Source: Norana najaformis (lineage: Eukaryota > Annelida > Clitellata > Crassiclitellata > Hormogastridae). From it: DNA of 64,000 nt. Location: the NCBI GenBank assembly GCA_964023275.1, contig OZ029923.1:2283738-2347737 (forward strand), given 5' to 3'. Below the pieces are notes generated by a model. That model was not told the DNA's origin, searched no databases, and was given only the letters and a program-made list of their open reading frames with translations. Shown here in pieces: positions 1-12,416 of this stretch (position 1 is the first letter of the stretch; each line of letters opens with the position of its first letter). A program made the translations under genes and the position numbers.

Positions 1-1570
1 TATGACAATGCGCTTTAGTCAGAAGCCAAGCGACCTTATATTAACTCGATGCATTTTACTGCCCTTGAACGCTGTTTACCCATTTCTGTTAACCGGAAAA
101 CAGTCCAACGTCAAAGCTGCTCTGTCTCCTTCCGTCCCTATCTGATAACCGGATCTTGTTCTTCATTCGGTACATATGGACAACCCGTTTTACATAACGC
201 AGAGCTCGCGAATAAGCTGGTGGGCAGCGCTTATAATTTTTTGCGCCTTAGAAATTGTCTAGCTTACCATGACGATTAGATAAATGCACTTCAGAAAATG
301 CTCAAACGTTAGAACTTCAAAACCCGGATAGCGTAGGCTGCAGGATAATGAAGCATATAGGCTGTAAGTCTATAGCTCATCTCAGCAAAACCATCAAACT
401 GCCTCAATTACCGAAGCACTGATGAGAAACACTAAAATTACTCATGAATACCGTTCGTAGAGTTTACATCCTGTTTCCTCAGAGTCGTTAACATTGCCTG
501 TAAATGTAATTTAGGCTTCCAAACAACTTCAGTGGCCTAAAGTAGGCCGTGCAGTCATAAGAGAGAACGATTTGCAAATGATATTGGACAGACTTTTGCC
601 TAAAAAGTAAGTAACTAAGTTACTTAGTAAGAAAGTAAGTAAGTTGCCTTCATTAGCATCAGACAAGAGCACATGCATTACGTTGTATGGACCATTTACC
701 TACATATTTAAACTAAATTACGGGCAAATAAAACAGACCGGAATAAAGGATTAAATATAACTAAAGAAAAATCGAATCACAAATTCAACAATATTTTTGG
801 GATCCACGGTTTCCTCGTTTGTTGATCCACAGCTCTAGAACCACTTGCCCGTTTTCTGTTTGTTCCATGCAGATTCTGTGTTTGTCTTTTAGGTCAGGGC
901 TGAAGTCCCCTTTCTTTTCGGATTGCTCTTGGCTCCTCATGACCCCGTGGCCTCAAGTACCTCGACTCGTCCTGTCCAAATGATCGTGATTTTAGAATGT
1001 AATTTTGCTTCTAAGAGACGAGTCCCAATCGATTGATGCCTCGTGCATAACGATGTTTGGTGGAACAGATATCTCAAGATCAGATCAGATTAGATTAGAT
1101 TAGATCATAATCATGTCGCGTAGTGCATTGCATTGACCATAAGAATGTTGATAAATCTCAGTGTCGTCGGTTAAAGTGGTTCTATTGAGCTGTGGGGACG
1201 TAGCCAACTGTAATGTAGTGCAACATAGTGTACTGTAATCTGGGATTTATAGAACGTCACTTTGAGGAAATATACCAGTAGCGTCTCCATTTACAAGATG
1301 GCTTTTTACCCTTTGACGGTTTGAAGATATAGTTCAGAGGAAATTGTCTTATGCCATACGCTAAGAAGAAGAACAGTTCTTTAATCCAAAGCCAAGACGG
1401 ATATATAAACCTTCGACCTCTGGATTGACACTGGACTATAGGTACTCTTTTGCTCTCTGTGCCAACCGCGAGAAGTCGGTGTGCGTGGCAGAGCGAAGAG
1501 ATCTGCGACAAGCAAGCAAAACAATACCAATGTAAACAACAAGACAGAAAGTGAATTGTGAGACATAAAG
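1..1570. repeat. Copy of receptor 5' flank at left edge; no gene seen
   Basis: Homologous along most of its length to 9790-11700 (upstream of gene A), 24360-25130 (upstream of B) and 34785-36760 (upstream of C), starting from the shared cagaagccaagcga. It includes a SINE-like unit at 880-1110 ending in TTAGA repeats. By analogy it is the 5' flank of another receptor gene lying left of the window. Confidence 0.7.
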
Positions 1571-2184
1571 TTTATTTAATGGAGAGTTTATTTAATAAAA
1601 GATTTTTCAATATTTTTTAATTTAAACACTTCCTGTGTTTATTAATAGTTCTATTAAAAGCACCCATACAGCCGAGAAGTCATTCACTCGGAATCCGCAG
1701 AATGTCTTGATCATCAATGTTTAGATATTATGATCTGTTAGATTATTTTGGAGTTTAATCATAGCAGCAGCAACTCGACGAGCTCTTCAAACTTCAGTGT
1801 AATACTTTTTAGCAGTCAATTGCTTTAACATAATATTCGAATCATTCATTCATTTGGCGCCTTTTAAAAACACTCAAAAACTCTTGAGTCAAAGCATCTG
1901 TTACAAATGCAGGCAATCGTGTGGCTAAATTGCACCAAAGGCTAATATGACTCATTCATATAGCAACTTTCGCCAATATTTAAAGCAAGATTTAGACAAT
2001 TCTATATGAGAACATCCTTTGTTTACACTCTGCCATTGCAGATTTAAAATTACAATTACCAAATAAGCAAGTGAGATACAGAAATTAGTGTAGAAATATC
2101 TCTTGTACGGGAGTGAACAAACCTTTGGTGTCATGCTACAATTAGTCACTTATACACTCAAAATATCACGCGTATTGAAACAAC
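1571..2184. other. 3' flank / 3' UTR of gene A
   Basis: Non-coding, homologous to 11650-12302 after gene B and in its second half to 27140-27955 after gene C. AATAAA motifs on the minus strand at 1571-1576 and 1588-1593 are candidate poly(A) signals, with a counterpart at about 11668 in gene B. Confidence 0.45.
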
Positions 2185-2298
2185 CTAAGATTTGGACTTT
2201 TTCTTGGGCTTGACTTTCTGTCTTACTTCAAGTGATTCGTATTCATTCGTATCTCTGTCATTTCCCAAACTTGCGTAGGCTGACTCCTGCTTGTCCTC
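2185..2298 (-). CDS. Gene A exon 7: ITAM-like cytoplasmic tail
   Basis: 114 nt from TTTTAG|GAG to TAG. It encodes 37 residues holding ESAYASLGNDRDTNEYESL, then a basic end (KVKPKKKSKS). Spacing between the two YxxL units is eight residues, and an acidic residue lies three before the first Tyr, as in canonical ITAMs. Confidence 0.8.
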   Translation of the reverse strand, partial: EDKQESAYASLGNDRDTNEYESLEVRQKVKPKKKSKS

Positions 2299-5200
2299 CT
2301 AAAATAAAACCATTATCAATATGGTATAGCTCGAGATTGATATGCACGAATTAGTAAAGTTGACAGCAGTCTGATATTTTCTGGATTCTAAAGTTCTGCA
2401 TTGCTGTCAGATGATATGTGTTAATGTGTGCTTTGCTCCGAGTTAAAACGCTTATCTACTACTGGGAACCTGTAAAATTCAAAACCAATTCCGATTCATC
2501 TGTGAGCAGCAACAAGAATGAGATGGTAAACAAATAATTGTAGTCACATGAGTGCAATAGTCCAGTTACAACATAAAATGTAAACAAGTTTATCAGATGG
2601 TAATGAAAGACACTAGATCTAACAATTGGCATAAAAATTACATACAAGGCTGTTTTCATCAGGTCCTATACCCAGAAAATATATGACGTAGTATATCGTT
2701 TAGGCTCACACTGACATTGCCGGTCATAAACCTGTAACCATGATTTGCTTCTATAATAAAGTCCTTGGAAAGAAGAACACGATATACCCAATTATGCTGC
2801 ATCTTCTCTCGATCTATATACATAAAAATGTTAGCAAGAAGACAAGTTTGAACGATTTCAAAATCAGAAATAAGGATCATAGACTCAGAGGCGGGAATTT
2901 TTGCTATTTCCGGGCTGAATCTAGCGAGCCAGCCGGGTTTCGACAGCTTAACTACTGCCTGCAGTGTCGATGTTGTTGTACCAGACACAGTATGATTTGG
3001 CCACGTCTGCTTCGATCCAGCAAAAGGTGAATTAATGACTTACTGATGTAGTTTTTTTGCTAGGAATGGACGGAAGTTGATGGGGCGAAGGGCTTTTCTT
3101 CTGCTTCGTAGGTTGCGCAACATCAGCTACAAAGCAAGAATATATAGCTGCAATATTTACAGCATATTGGAATACAACTTCCGGTTCCGGCGGCCATGAT
3201 GTGGCCTTGTTTTACGCCACCTTTCATTTTGGCTTAAATTTGGTCTAAAAGCGACACATGTTGGACAATTCTGTCATGTTCGGACTCTTCTATTGTGATC
3301 GAGTTGGCGTTCCGGTGTCATTTACATGAATTCACCGTGGATTTTCGGTTTCGGACGGTTTTTTCGCGCTCGTGATTGACGTCTCTATCGTTGGAACAGT
3401 TCATTATGTATTCAAGGGATGTCAGGTTCAGACTCTCTCGATCATGGCTCATGCCGTCGAAAGACGATGGAAGGCTTCGGAATTGTTGCATGCGTCTTTC
3501 AGAAAGTGGTTCTACCATCAACGGATTACCTGTCCTACACGGATGGACCTGGTGGTTCAAGTTATGCCCGGATGCTGCGTCCTCTACCACTGCGAAGGGC
3601 GGCATTGGGACGGTGGTGTACTGCGGACGCCATTGCCCGTCGTTGCTGCACGACTTTGACGCTGAACACGTTGTCATCTGTCAACTGGGGATGGAATCCT
3701 GTTGGTTAGGCTCAGCGTGTTTGCGAGAGTCAGCTACGGGTGACATTTCTGGTGACCTCAGCATTGCCCGCTAATCGACGAAATCTTTGCTGTTAATGAC
3801 ATCTAACATCACACGCAGGCGTATTTAAGCGCCTTTGAAGCTGTTTGTGTTTATGTTGTAACGCGTCCGTTGAGTAAGACATTGTTTTATTAAGGCGCGT
3901 AATAAATATAAGTTGTATTGTATTGTACATTTTAGGTATAAATTACATATGCAATTAATTGCGACATTGTACCTTGTGCTTGTGTAAGTGAGGGCGTTTT
4001 TGTACCTGTGGATGTCTCTGTCTTCGTCAACTGATTTCTTACCGCGAGGCTGATTATCTGGTCTCCGATGAAACTCTAGATATCCGAGTCTGACCAAGCT
4101 GGCATAGGATATGGATGCCAATAGGACGGCAGTGAGAAGTCCGATTGGGAAGCCGATTCCAATGCCATCTTCCATGTGAAATTTCGAGGAACAAGTCCAG
4201 GTCGAAGTTAATTTATCTGTGCATAACATGAAGCGTTTCTCAACACTTAAGTAACAAGTATGAAGAACAGACCTATATAAATATCTAAAGTAATGCACAA
4301 ACGATCACAGAGGAAATGAGTTTTACATATCATGTAAAATTCAAAAGTATTTTGACCTGTTCAGTGGAAAGCACGAGGCTTTGTAAAGCTTATCAGCTTT
4401 GAAACTGAACGATCCTTATAAATAAAAAGAGAGAGAAAATGTCAAAAAACGTGAAATGGAGTTTTGTCCAAATGAATGTAGATTTTAAAAGCACTGGACA
4501 TATTTGAAATATGCCTACATAGTATGAACTGAACATATTCACAAATGCACTGGCCTTTCTAGAATACATTCTAACATTGAAACTAACCCAACATCGTTTC
4601 TCTAGGTGACTTGATTTGGTTGGACACTGGCGAATAAACTAGTCTTTATAAAAGTACGTGTTTTTCTATAACGACCGTATGGCCTCGACCTGTCTAATTT
4701 TTCAATGAATTAATCGGTTGAGATCCTTCACCACCGCTGCCCGTTTGAATGGGCGGCACGCCCTTTAGGGTTCCCGTATACGAATGGTGCTATACCGAGA
4801 TGAGGATAATAATAGGTTTCGATAAGCCACGACCGGGACGCGAACCGATATCCTCACGTTTTAAGGCCTCTTGACGTACGCGTGTTGCCAACCAGGCCAA
4901 CAGCTTGTTTTGTTTAGCCTTGAGATTTATCTACTTAATAATGTATAGCACTTATTACGATCGCAGTCAGTAAATCTAAATATCAGGCGCGGATGAATGT
5001 TCCCTAATGATCAAGACCAAGTCAGGCAATGGCCATGGCAAAATAGTGAGTCTTGACATGTGATTTAAGTCAAAAAAATGCGGGTTGGTAAGTAAGGCAT
5101 GCCTTTTTGTGGTAGACGATTCCAAATATCAGTCACTGAGCAAGTGAAAGCTCTGGATCCACAGTTGTCTTGTGTCGTGGCTAAAGAAACGGCACAGTCC

Positions 5201-8200
5201 CTAGCAGAAGAACGCAGCGGTCTAGGAGAGCGATGTGAAGTTGCAAATACATGAAATTATGTATGAATGACGTTACAAATTTTCGCCATACTACATTATG
5301 ATACGTGACGTTGGGTGTCCTAAAAGGCGCTATTTAAATGTATAAACAAATGCACGTAGCCTTTTATTAAAGAACGACTTAGACTTTGCTCAGAATTATC
5401 TCAGCCAGCAAATGCATTGGACAATGTTAGACAATGTTGGTCAACAGTGTTCCAATGCTGGCTGTGATGGTAGCAGTTTTAGTAATTAACTAATTAGCAA
5501 GACATGCGACGCAAAGGATCAAGTTCAAGATTTTTATTTGCATTCAGGTATTAGAAAAAACAGAAAATATCTGAAATTAGGGAGGAGATTGGAACACCAA
5601 ATGCTGTAGACATTATAATACCTTTGTTCTTAATCTGGAACTCATGTGAAGTTGCATTGTAACTCTTGCTTCGCATGACATTTGTCACAGCACATCTGTA
5701 TCTCCTGGAAGTGACATTGCTCTCAGCAAATTGATTGCTGAACTGATTCTGAATATCCATCCAAGTACAATCACTTTCCAATTCCTGTACCTGCCATTTG
5801 AAACTTGGAGGAGGATGTCCCTTTGCCGTACATGTAATTGTGGTTCCAGGAGAAAAATCAGAAAGTGTTAATGAAACAGTAACATTCCTAACTGGATCTG
5901 AAACATAATTTTAGAAGAAAATGTTTTGTGAAGACATTGTTATGACTTCCTTAAAGTCGAATGAAAAGATAATATTTAGAAAGACCCATAAGGTGTACAA
6001 AGAGATGCATAATGTGTTTATTCTAAGTCAATTTCTTTCTCTTAGTCAAATATGTCTGCGTAATAAAGTATAGTTAACAGAGTTTTGCTGATAGTTGTTC
6101 ATCATATATAATTGCACATCTCTTTTGCTAAACATAAAAGTGGAGTGGGACAAGCGTAAACTTGTGTAGCTTATACGTAGCTTATTTTGTACCATGCTAC
6201 TGCTTGCTTTGTGAAGTGTTTTTATGCAATAAAGCTTAAAATTCACAATTGAATTCAAGGCAAAAGAACTATAAACACAGATCAACTTTTTCTTATGCAT
6301 ATGTGAACAGTGATGCAAATTATTTTGGACTGTTCAGATGTTTGTCAACGGCATTGGCTGGTAACCAATTTTTTGAAAACAAGTTACAAAAGGATATTCT
6401 CATTGGATGTTAGCATCATTCAAAAGAATACTTACAGAGGACTTTGATGGCAGGTGTTTCACAAGCAGTAGTTGGAATGTTTGTAGCCAAATCTCTAACG
6501 CCTGTTGCGTTAACGTCAAACGAAGTGACACAAGTGAATGATGGAACCTCAGGAGCTGAAGCAACAACAGAGTAAGACCGTCGTATGGTATTTCCATTTT
6601 CCACAGCAGCCGGAGCACCTTTCACGTCTTTCCACAGCATCGATGCATTGTGTGTCCCAGTGTACGTCATCTCACATGTCAACTGCACTCCATCCCCTTC
6701 CATTGTGTCATCCAGAGAGGCATTTATTGCACATCTGGGTTGAGCATCTACACAGAAACATTTGACTTAAAGCTCAGCGCCACAAACACAGCGTTAGAAA
6801 GACTAGCTTTATCGCCAGTGTTCAATCAAATCAAGTAAGCAAAAATAGAGCGATGCTAGGTCTGTTTCAATGCCAGGTCATAGTCTAGAAATTATATGTG
6901 CATTTATCAAGTGTCACTATCTAACGTCTAATCATCAATCTATGGCGCTTGTGATCAATTGTGATGAAAGCCTTGCTCAAGCTCCCGACCCAGTAGCCGT
7001 CTCAGTGGAGCCATCTCAGCGGAAGAGGCCCGACAGTCTTTGCTTTACAACTCGAACTTTCTATTCAGTCCATTACGGTGCCCCACGTAAGTCCAGTGCA
7101 TTTACGAATATAGCCAACTCATATAATTTTTTCTACAATTTTCCAATCATACTCCACTCCTGATCATACTCCACTTTACAATTTCATATTTCTTCTCCTT
7201 TCTGTGAATACTGAAGGGGTATTCACTGTCAAAGCTGGTAAACTCTGATAGCAGATGATTTTTTTTCTACTGGATCAGCAGGTTTTATCTGCGTTTTTTA
7301 TTGGAATTTTTCACAACGTGACACGATGAATCATTGTGTTGTTGACTTGTTTTTGATTGCTTATCCACCGTAACCTGGCTTCTGGTTTCTCTGACCTATC
7401 GGAATTGGACAAGGCTTCTTTATTTTTTTTATACTTTTTTATTGCAATTTCACTCGAAGTGACCATCGACTGATGCCTTGGGCATAATGATAATGATGCT
7501 ATGGATGTCATTAGATTACTAGATTAGATAGAGCTCGGCATTTAACACGGAGAGAACGGGTGTGAGACTTCTCCTCTGAGACGGTTATTATGTATGGACC
7601 TCTAGGAAGGACCATGAGGTGGTTACTATATATGTTCAGTACCTCGAGCAAGTCTTTTACTCACAATTGCTCAGCGCAAACGATTTATTGTTGATCATTA
7701 AACGGTTGCGCTTAATAAAAACATAAATAATAATTTTCCTGAGATAGCACTACGCTACATATCGGGCGAGCCGACAGTTCAAAACCCGGTCGATTGACAA
7801 CTTCGAAAGATCGTCGAGACCTTATAATCATCATAACGTTTTTGAATCAGTCCTTGTCCCACCAAAGAAATAGCCACAAATGTCGAAGAAGGCCGATAAT
7901 TAGAAAAGTTTGGAAAGAACCCTATAAAAGATGCTACAGTAGTGAGCATAACTTGCTTGGCATTGGTTACAGTAACTGATTAGTATGGCATTTACTTGAA
8001 TGGTTTATTACCTGAATAGCCGTATACACGGTAAGTTAGTTATCTGTTGAGCATTGTCACAGATTCTCTAAAGAAACATAGCATCAAGAAATCCATCTTT
8101 AAAAGTTATATACATATATAAATTATTCTCACTAAGAATCAAGTGAAACAAAATAACTTACTTAATATAATGAGATAAGCACTCCTTTCATCTGGGCGTC

Positions 8201-9315
8201 TATTACCCCAATAAAATGAAGAGGAAGACACAGCACTACAAGTGAAGAGTCCGGAATCTGACAGTTTGACGTCGTTAATAACTAAATCACAACCGGATGA
8301 ATTGTCGACGCTGTATCGATCTCCATAAGTGCTCAATATTCCTCGGCGATCACTGAAAACAGTCTCTGCGTTGGTTTGAGTGGACTTTTCCCAATCGACA
8401 TACTTACAGTTTCTAGATGGTGTTGAACATTTCAAGGTTACATTTGAGCCAACAATTCTCAGAGTGTTTTGAAGTCCTTCGAGTTGACTTTGCTGAGCAC
8501 CTAAAAGTCAAGTCACAGTATTGTAGTTAAGAGACCAATATCTGTAATAGAATTATGAAATAGCCATATGGGTAGGAGAAGCTCAGCATAATAGCATAGC
8601 TTAATATGTTCATTTGGGGTCTGGTATTCTACTGAGAAGCACGGTAACCGATTGGATAGGAGTTCGGATTGTAAGGTGGAGAGTATGGGTTCGAGTCTCC
8701 TCTTAAACGATTAAGCCTACTGTGTCGAGGCCTTGAATAATTCATTTGTTTATTTTTGCTCTGCGCCATCGATTGATGCCTAGTCGTTAGATAATGGCTC
8801 CAAATAAGCGCAGAAGTAATTAAACTAGACGTAAATGTTCCTATCACTGACAATTGGACGAAGCGCTCGGATTGAGCTGCGGAATTTCAAACTAGAATTC
8901 GGGTGGGTTTTCGTTTTCACTCAGTATATAAACAAGTCATTGATCTACTCTGCATTATTAATGTAGTTGCGCTATAGAATTAGCTCAGGTTAATTTAGAA
9001 TACATTACTGTAGCAATTAAGGTATTTTGCTTTGACCAGGAAATGTCAGGCTACCAGTCTTATTGTCGGAACTCAACCCAAGATCAAGAATGCCGTAAGA
9101 AAATGCGAAGCATCAGCACTTTGCTTTAACCACTTTACCAGATAGGCCTACCTATATTAACCGTAAACCTCGGATGTTTGAATTGAATTTCTCAAGCGCT
9201 CCCGCATACATAACGCTTGTCAATTGTTTACTTACTAATTTACGGTCTATGATAATGCGAATGCATTAATTTTACCTGTAACTGTGAGGATGGTCGCGAT
9301 TACGAGGAGCTCCAT
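2185..9315 (-). CDS. Gene A: three-Ig transmembrane receptor with ITAM-like tail
   Basis: Seven exons, read right to left: signal 9276-9315, V-type Ig 8162-8500, Ig2 6436-6747, Ig3 5622-5897, transmembrane 4043-4216, linker 3044-3126, ITAM exon 2185-2298. They join in frame without a stop (1338 nt, 445 aa) and every border has AG/GT. The product is a type I membrane protein: cleaved signal, three Ig domains outside, one glycine-rich membrane segment, and a tail of about 75 residues ending in a basic lysine-rich stretch. The tail holds ESAYASL, eight residues, then YESL, matching the ITAM rule (D/E)xxYxxL x6-8 YxxL; ITAM tyrosines in known receptors are phosphorylated by Src-family kinases and bound by Syk-type kinases. 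Role as a recognition receptor (allorecognition or immunity) is inference from architecture and clustering. AATAAA motifs on the minus strand at about 1571 and 1588 could end the mRNA. This is the most intact of the three ITAM genes with three Ig domains. Confidence 0.82.
3044..3126 (-). CDS. Gene A exon 6: cytoplasmic linker
   Basis: 83 nt; enters in phase 1 and leaves in phase 0 at TCA|GTAAGT. It encodes a Lys/Ser/Pro-rich linker (with PSPHQLPSIPS). Exons of exactly 83 nt with matching borders exist in genes B and C, so it is supported by conservation more than by its own composition. Confidence 0.72.
3165..3890. mobile_element. GC-richer insertion of unknown type in gene A intron
   Basis: Genes B and C lack this stretch at the same intron site (compare 13250-13290 and 28975-29010). 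It is clearly GC-richer than its surroundings and has overlapping open frames of 95-132 codons on both strands, none recognisable. The right end is followed by AATAAATATAAG. It could be a solo LTR or other element; no terminal repeats were confirmed. Confidence 0.45.
4043..4216 (-). CDS. Gene A exon 5: transmembrane segment
   Basis: 174 nt, phase 1-1. After a Ser/Thr-rich stalk comes a single membrane span, GIGIGFPIGLLTAVLLASIS, with glycines every second to fourth residue (glycine-zipper-like), then YASLVRLGYLEF and a basic stop-transfer patch. The same exon occurs in genes B and C. Confidence 0.82.
4740..4905 (-). repeat. tRNA-derived SINE-like sequence
   Basis: The minus strand reads gatatcggttcgcgtcccgg, a B-box-like motif, preceded by a tRNA-like head (ggttggcaacacgcgtacg). 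Lies in the transmembrane-Ig3 intron of gene A and is absent at that point in B and C. Confidence 0.45.
5402..5464. repeat. Small hairpin repeat with CAGCCAGCA arms
   Basis: Begins cagccagcaaatgcattgg and ends ttccaatgctggctg, so the arms are inverted repeats. Related sequences occur at the same intron place in B (14655-14720, 18660-18735) and C (30248-30325), usually with the right arm decayed. Confidence 0.5.
5622..5897 (-). CDS. Gene A exon 4: membrane-proximal Ig domain
   Basis: 276 nt, phase 1-1. It has TTITCTAKGHPPPSFKWQ and RRYRCAVTNV, an I-set/C2-like Ig pattern common in invertebrate adhesion receptors. An additional Cys lies in the C'-D region (SDCTW), also present in gene C but absent in gene B. 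Confidence 0.85.
6436..6747 (-). CDS. Gene A exon 3: second Ig domain
   Basis: 312 nt, phase 1-1. Core motifs are VQLTCEMTY, MLWKDVK and PSFTCVTSF, giving Cys-Trp-Cys of an Ig fold. Extra cysteines sit near both ends (PRCAIN and TACETP) and may pair with each other. The acceptor is GTGTAG and the donor T|GTAAGT. Confidence 0.85.
7385..7532 (+). repeat. SINE family 2 copy
   Basis: Contains gtgaccatcgactgatgcc, gcataatgataatg and ends gtcattagattactagatta. Family recognised from copies at 890-1108, 10690-10930, 23930-24064, 26205-26342 and 35755-36000; the tail is TTAGA repeats. Lies in the Ig1-Ig2 intron of gene A. Confidence 0.55.
7545..7725 (+). repeat. Degenerate SINE family 1 copy
   Basis: Shares ctcgagcaagtcttttactc and cacaattgctcagcg with the better copies, but the tRNA-like head is poorly preserved. 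Confidence 0.4.
8162..8500 (-). CDS. Gene A exon 2: V-type Ig domain
   Basis: 339 nt, phase 1 on both sides. It shows the V-set hallmarks: B-strand Cys (TLKC), Trp after the C strand (VDW), an Arg in DRYSV, and DSGLFTC at strand F. Two more cysteines (NC before VDW, and SSGC in strand E) are placed to form a second disulfide. The C-terminal part is longer than in the paralogues, with an extra segment containing FYWGNRR before the G strand. Confidence 0.85.
8632..8830 (+). repeat. SINE family 1 copy (tRNA-derived head)
   Basis: Has a B-box-like gggttcgagtctcc at about 8688 and the family body ctgcgccatcgattgatgcc followed by ttagataatggc and a g-c-rich end. Lies in the signal-Ig1 intron of gene A. 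Confidence 0.6.
9276..9315 (-). CDS. Gene A exon 1: signal peptide
   Basis: Starts at ATG and encodes MELLVIATILTVT plus the first base of a Gly codon, a short hydrophobic signal core. The donor is G|GTAAAA and the exon ends in phase 1. Genes B and C have near-identical exons (MELFVVAILLTVT, MELFVIAVLLTVT), which supports the start codon. Confidence 0.75.
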
Positions 9316-11700
9316 CTTTTGAGAAAAGATATACATGGATACGTCTATTTTGTAGTATACTACCACTTTATGGAAGCCTATAGGGAGGTTTCGACATGCG
9401 ACAATAGCTATGAAGTAGCGATTAAGATTCACGGTTGTTTAACAATACCCAGTAATCCTCATCGATTAGTATTCAAGCTAAGTGTCTACTCTGTATAGCG
9501 ATCTTGAGTTTCTTGTACTAATTCTTCTTCAGCCTACAGATGTCCACAAATTCAGATTCACTTCTGCACCAAATTGCATTCTTTTTACCTAACGATTTTC
9601 TCCATTCATTTCGTTGTGACGTTTGCAGTGACAAACTTTGGGACTCCGGATGTAACATGTAACGAGTCATACTTAGCTGTTGATCTGACAGTTTATGAAT
9701 TAGGAAATCATGACTTTAAAATATGAGGCCTAATAGTTCGACCCGACTTCCTCGTCTATTGTGGCAGAATAGTTACTGTATGTGTTACTAATAGTGAGAC
9801 AGTGTACATCCGTCTGCCGATGTTATATTATGATAAAGCACTTAGTTCAGAAGCCAAGCGATATTGCATTAACTTTATGCTTTTTAGAGCTATCGAAAGC
9901 TGTTTAACCACCTATTTCAACCCGTACAAAAGATACTGCCTCCTACCTTTCCTCTCTGCCCCTCGGACGACTGTGCCTTTTTCTTTATACGGTACTTTTG
10001 GACAACCCCTCTGCTTGACGCAGAGCTCGTGAATACGCTGGTGCCAAACTTTTAGAAGTTTTTGCGCTTTAGAAATTGTCGAGTTTGCCATTATCATTAG
10101 AAAAATTCACATTGGAAATTGCTTAAAGGGTAGAACCTCAAAACCCGGACGATATGGCTGCAGTGTAGTAAAATATTTAGGTAATAAGCTAATAGCTCAT
10201 CTCAGCACCAGTATCAAACGTCATTAATTACTGAAGCTCTAATGAGAAGAACTAATAACGTTCATGGGTGTAGTTCGTAGGGCTTGTATCCGGTTTTATC
10301 AGAATCAGAAACATTGGTTGTAAAATGTAATATAGGCTTAACTGGCCTAAAGTAGGTCGTGCAGTCATAAGAGAGAACGATATGCAAATGATATCATGCA
10401 GAGAGTTGCCTAATAAATAGGTAAGTAAGGAAGTAGTTGCCTTCAATAGCATCTGACAAGAGCACTTGCATTACGTTGCATAGGCAGTAACATACATATT
10501 TAAACTAGATAAGGGGCAAATATAATGAACAGACAGACATAAGTGAATATCACTAAACATAGCTAAAGATATGTCGATCACAATTTTAATAATATTAATG
10601 GGATCCAGGGTTTCCTCATTTGCTAATCCACAGCTCTAGATCTAGGTGCCCGTTTCTTTTTTTCTTAACAGATTCTGTAATGTCGTTCAGGTTAGGACTC
10701 AGGACTGAAGTCCCCTTCCTTTTCGGATTGCTTATCCTCCTCTTGACTCCTTCTGACCCCGTGACCTCAAGGACCTCCACTTGTTCTGTCCAAAGGATCG
10801 TGATTACAGATTACGGTTTTGCTTCTATGAGGCGAGTTCCAATCGACTGAAGCTTGTGTATTACGATAGCACCGATCGAGATATATTAAGATCAGATCAG
10901 ATCGGAACAAATCAGGTGAGATCATAATCAGGTGTCACCGTATACTGCTTTGACCATAAGAATAATGATAAATCTCAGCGTCGTCATTTATAGTGGCTCT
11001 ATTGACCTGTAGGAGTGTGCGTATTGTCGGAATAAAAACCAGTCGCTTAATTATCGTAACAATAGCTAACTATAATTTAGTGTAACATAGTGTTATGTAA
11101 TCTGAGATTTATAGAGCGCCATTATGAGGAAACATACCAGCAGCGCCTCCCACCCAACTTCGCGAAACCACCATTTACAAGATGGTTTATATTCTCTGAC
11201 TGATTGAAGACAAGGCTCAGAGGAAATTGTTTTATGCCATATGGTAAGAAGAAACTCAGTCACTTAGCCAAAGCAGAGAGACAGCCATGTGTATGAAGTG
11301 TTAGCGACTTCACTTTTTAGCGTCAGCGTATGACAGCGTGTTGCCAATTCTGTCCCTTGCCGCTTGTTCTTTCCACACACATTGTACGGCCGTGTACGGC
11401 CGTGTACTCATTTTATAACTGATATCACTAGATAGCTCAAGTGAAGCGGAAAATGTCAATACATTTCTCTGCCTCGACTGAGGTATAGGCCTAACCTTCG
11501 ACCTCTGGATTGACAGTCCAGCACCTGAATACTAGACTATAGGAGCTCTATTGCAAAGTGGTTGTGCCAACCACGAAATGTCGGTGTGCGTTGCAGAGCG
11601 AAGAGATCTGCGACCAGGAAGGAAAATAAATAACCAATATAAACTACAAGAATTGTGAGGAATAACGTTTATTTAATGGAGAGTACTGTTTATTTAATAA
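9316..11700. other. 5' flank of gene A; SINEs, no other gene
   Basis: Homologous to other receptor 5' flanks from about 9790. Holds a SINE family 2 copy at 10690-10930 and a tRNA-like stretch at 11485-11560. No open frame with splice sites or domain likeness was found. Confidence 0.55.
11485..11560 (-). repeat. tRNA-like sequence (GTC anticodon loop), SINE or pseudo-tRNA
   Basis: The minus strand has tagtctagt (A-box-like), a perfect anticodon stem ctgga/tccag around ctgtcaa (GTC, Asp-type) and a degraded T arm. Acceptor pairing is poor. The paralogous place in another flank (36531-36603) has a GTA loop. Confidence 0.4.
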
Positions 11701-12302
11701 GATAGTATTCAATACGTTTTCATATAAACTCTTGTTGTGTTTATGTTTAATAATAGTAAGTTCTATTAAATACACGTTTAAGCCCGAGAATTAATTCAAT
11801 CGGAATCGAATGTCTTGATTATCAATGTTTAGGCATTTAGTGTGTTAGATAATTTTGGGGTTAATAATCATAGCAGCTGCAACTCGACGAGCTCTTCAAA
11901 CATCACTATAATACTTTTTAGCGGTAAATTGCTTTAACATAATAATGGAATCATCTATTTATGTAACGCCTTTTAAAAGAACTCAAAAAAGCTCCTAAGC
12001 CAAAAGATTCTGTCAAAAATGCAGACAACCGTGTGGCTAAGTTGCACCAAAGGCTAATATGACTCATTCATATGTCAACTTTCGCTAACTACATTAAAAG
12101 AAAGTTCAAGCTATGAAAGAATGTCAAAATCTCGAATAGCTAAGTTTCATGGCATATTGCAACAAAGGAGACTGAACAAAATCCAAAGAGACTAAATAAA
12201 ACCCCATGTGGCCAAAGCTGTTAGCGTTATGGAATGCGCTAAACATTATTATTTCGCATTTCATTAAGCATACAGCGTAAATATCACGCGTGTTGGAACA
12301 TT

Positions 12303-12416
12303 CTAAGGTTTGGAGTTTCTCTTCGGCTCGACTTTCTGTCTTATTTCAAGCGGTTCATATTCGTTCGTATCTCTGTCATTTCTCAAACTTGCGTATGCTG
12401 ACTCCTGCTGGCCATC
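12303..12416 (-). CDS. Gene B exon 10: ITAM-like cytoplasmic tail
   Basis: 114 nt to TAG. Holds ESAYASLRNDRDTNEYEPL and a basic end (KVEPKRNSKP). Both tyrosines, the +3 leucines, the eight-residue spacer and the acidic residue at -3 are kept despite nearby substitutions, which suggests constraint. Confidence 0.8.
   Translation of the reverse strand, partial: DGQQESAYASLRNDRDTNEYEPLEIRQKVEPKRNSKP

Noticed and set aside
3318..3774. Overlapping open frames of 95-132 codons on both strands as a gene
   Set aside because: They lie inside an intron insertion, conflict with each other and show no domain; kept only as an element.
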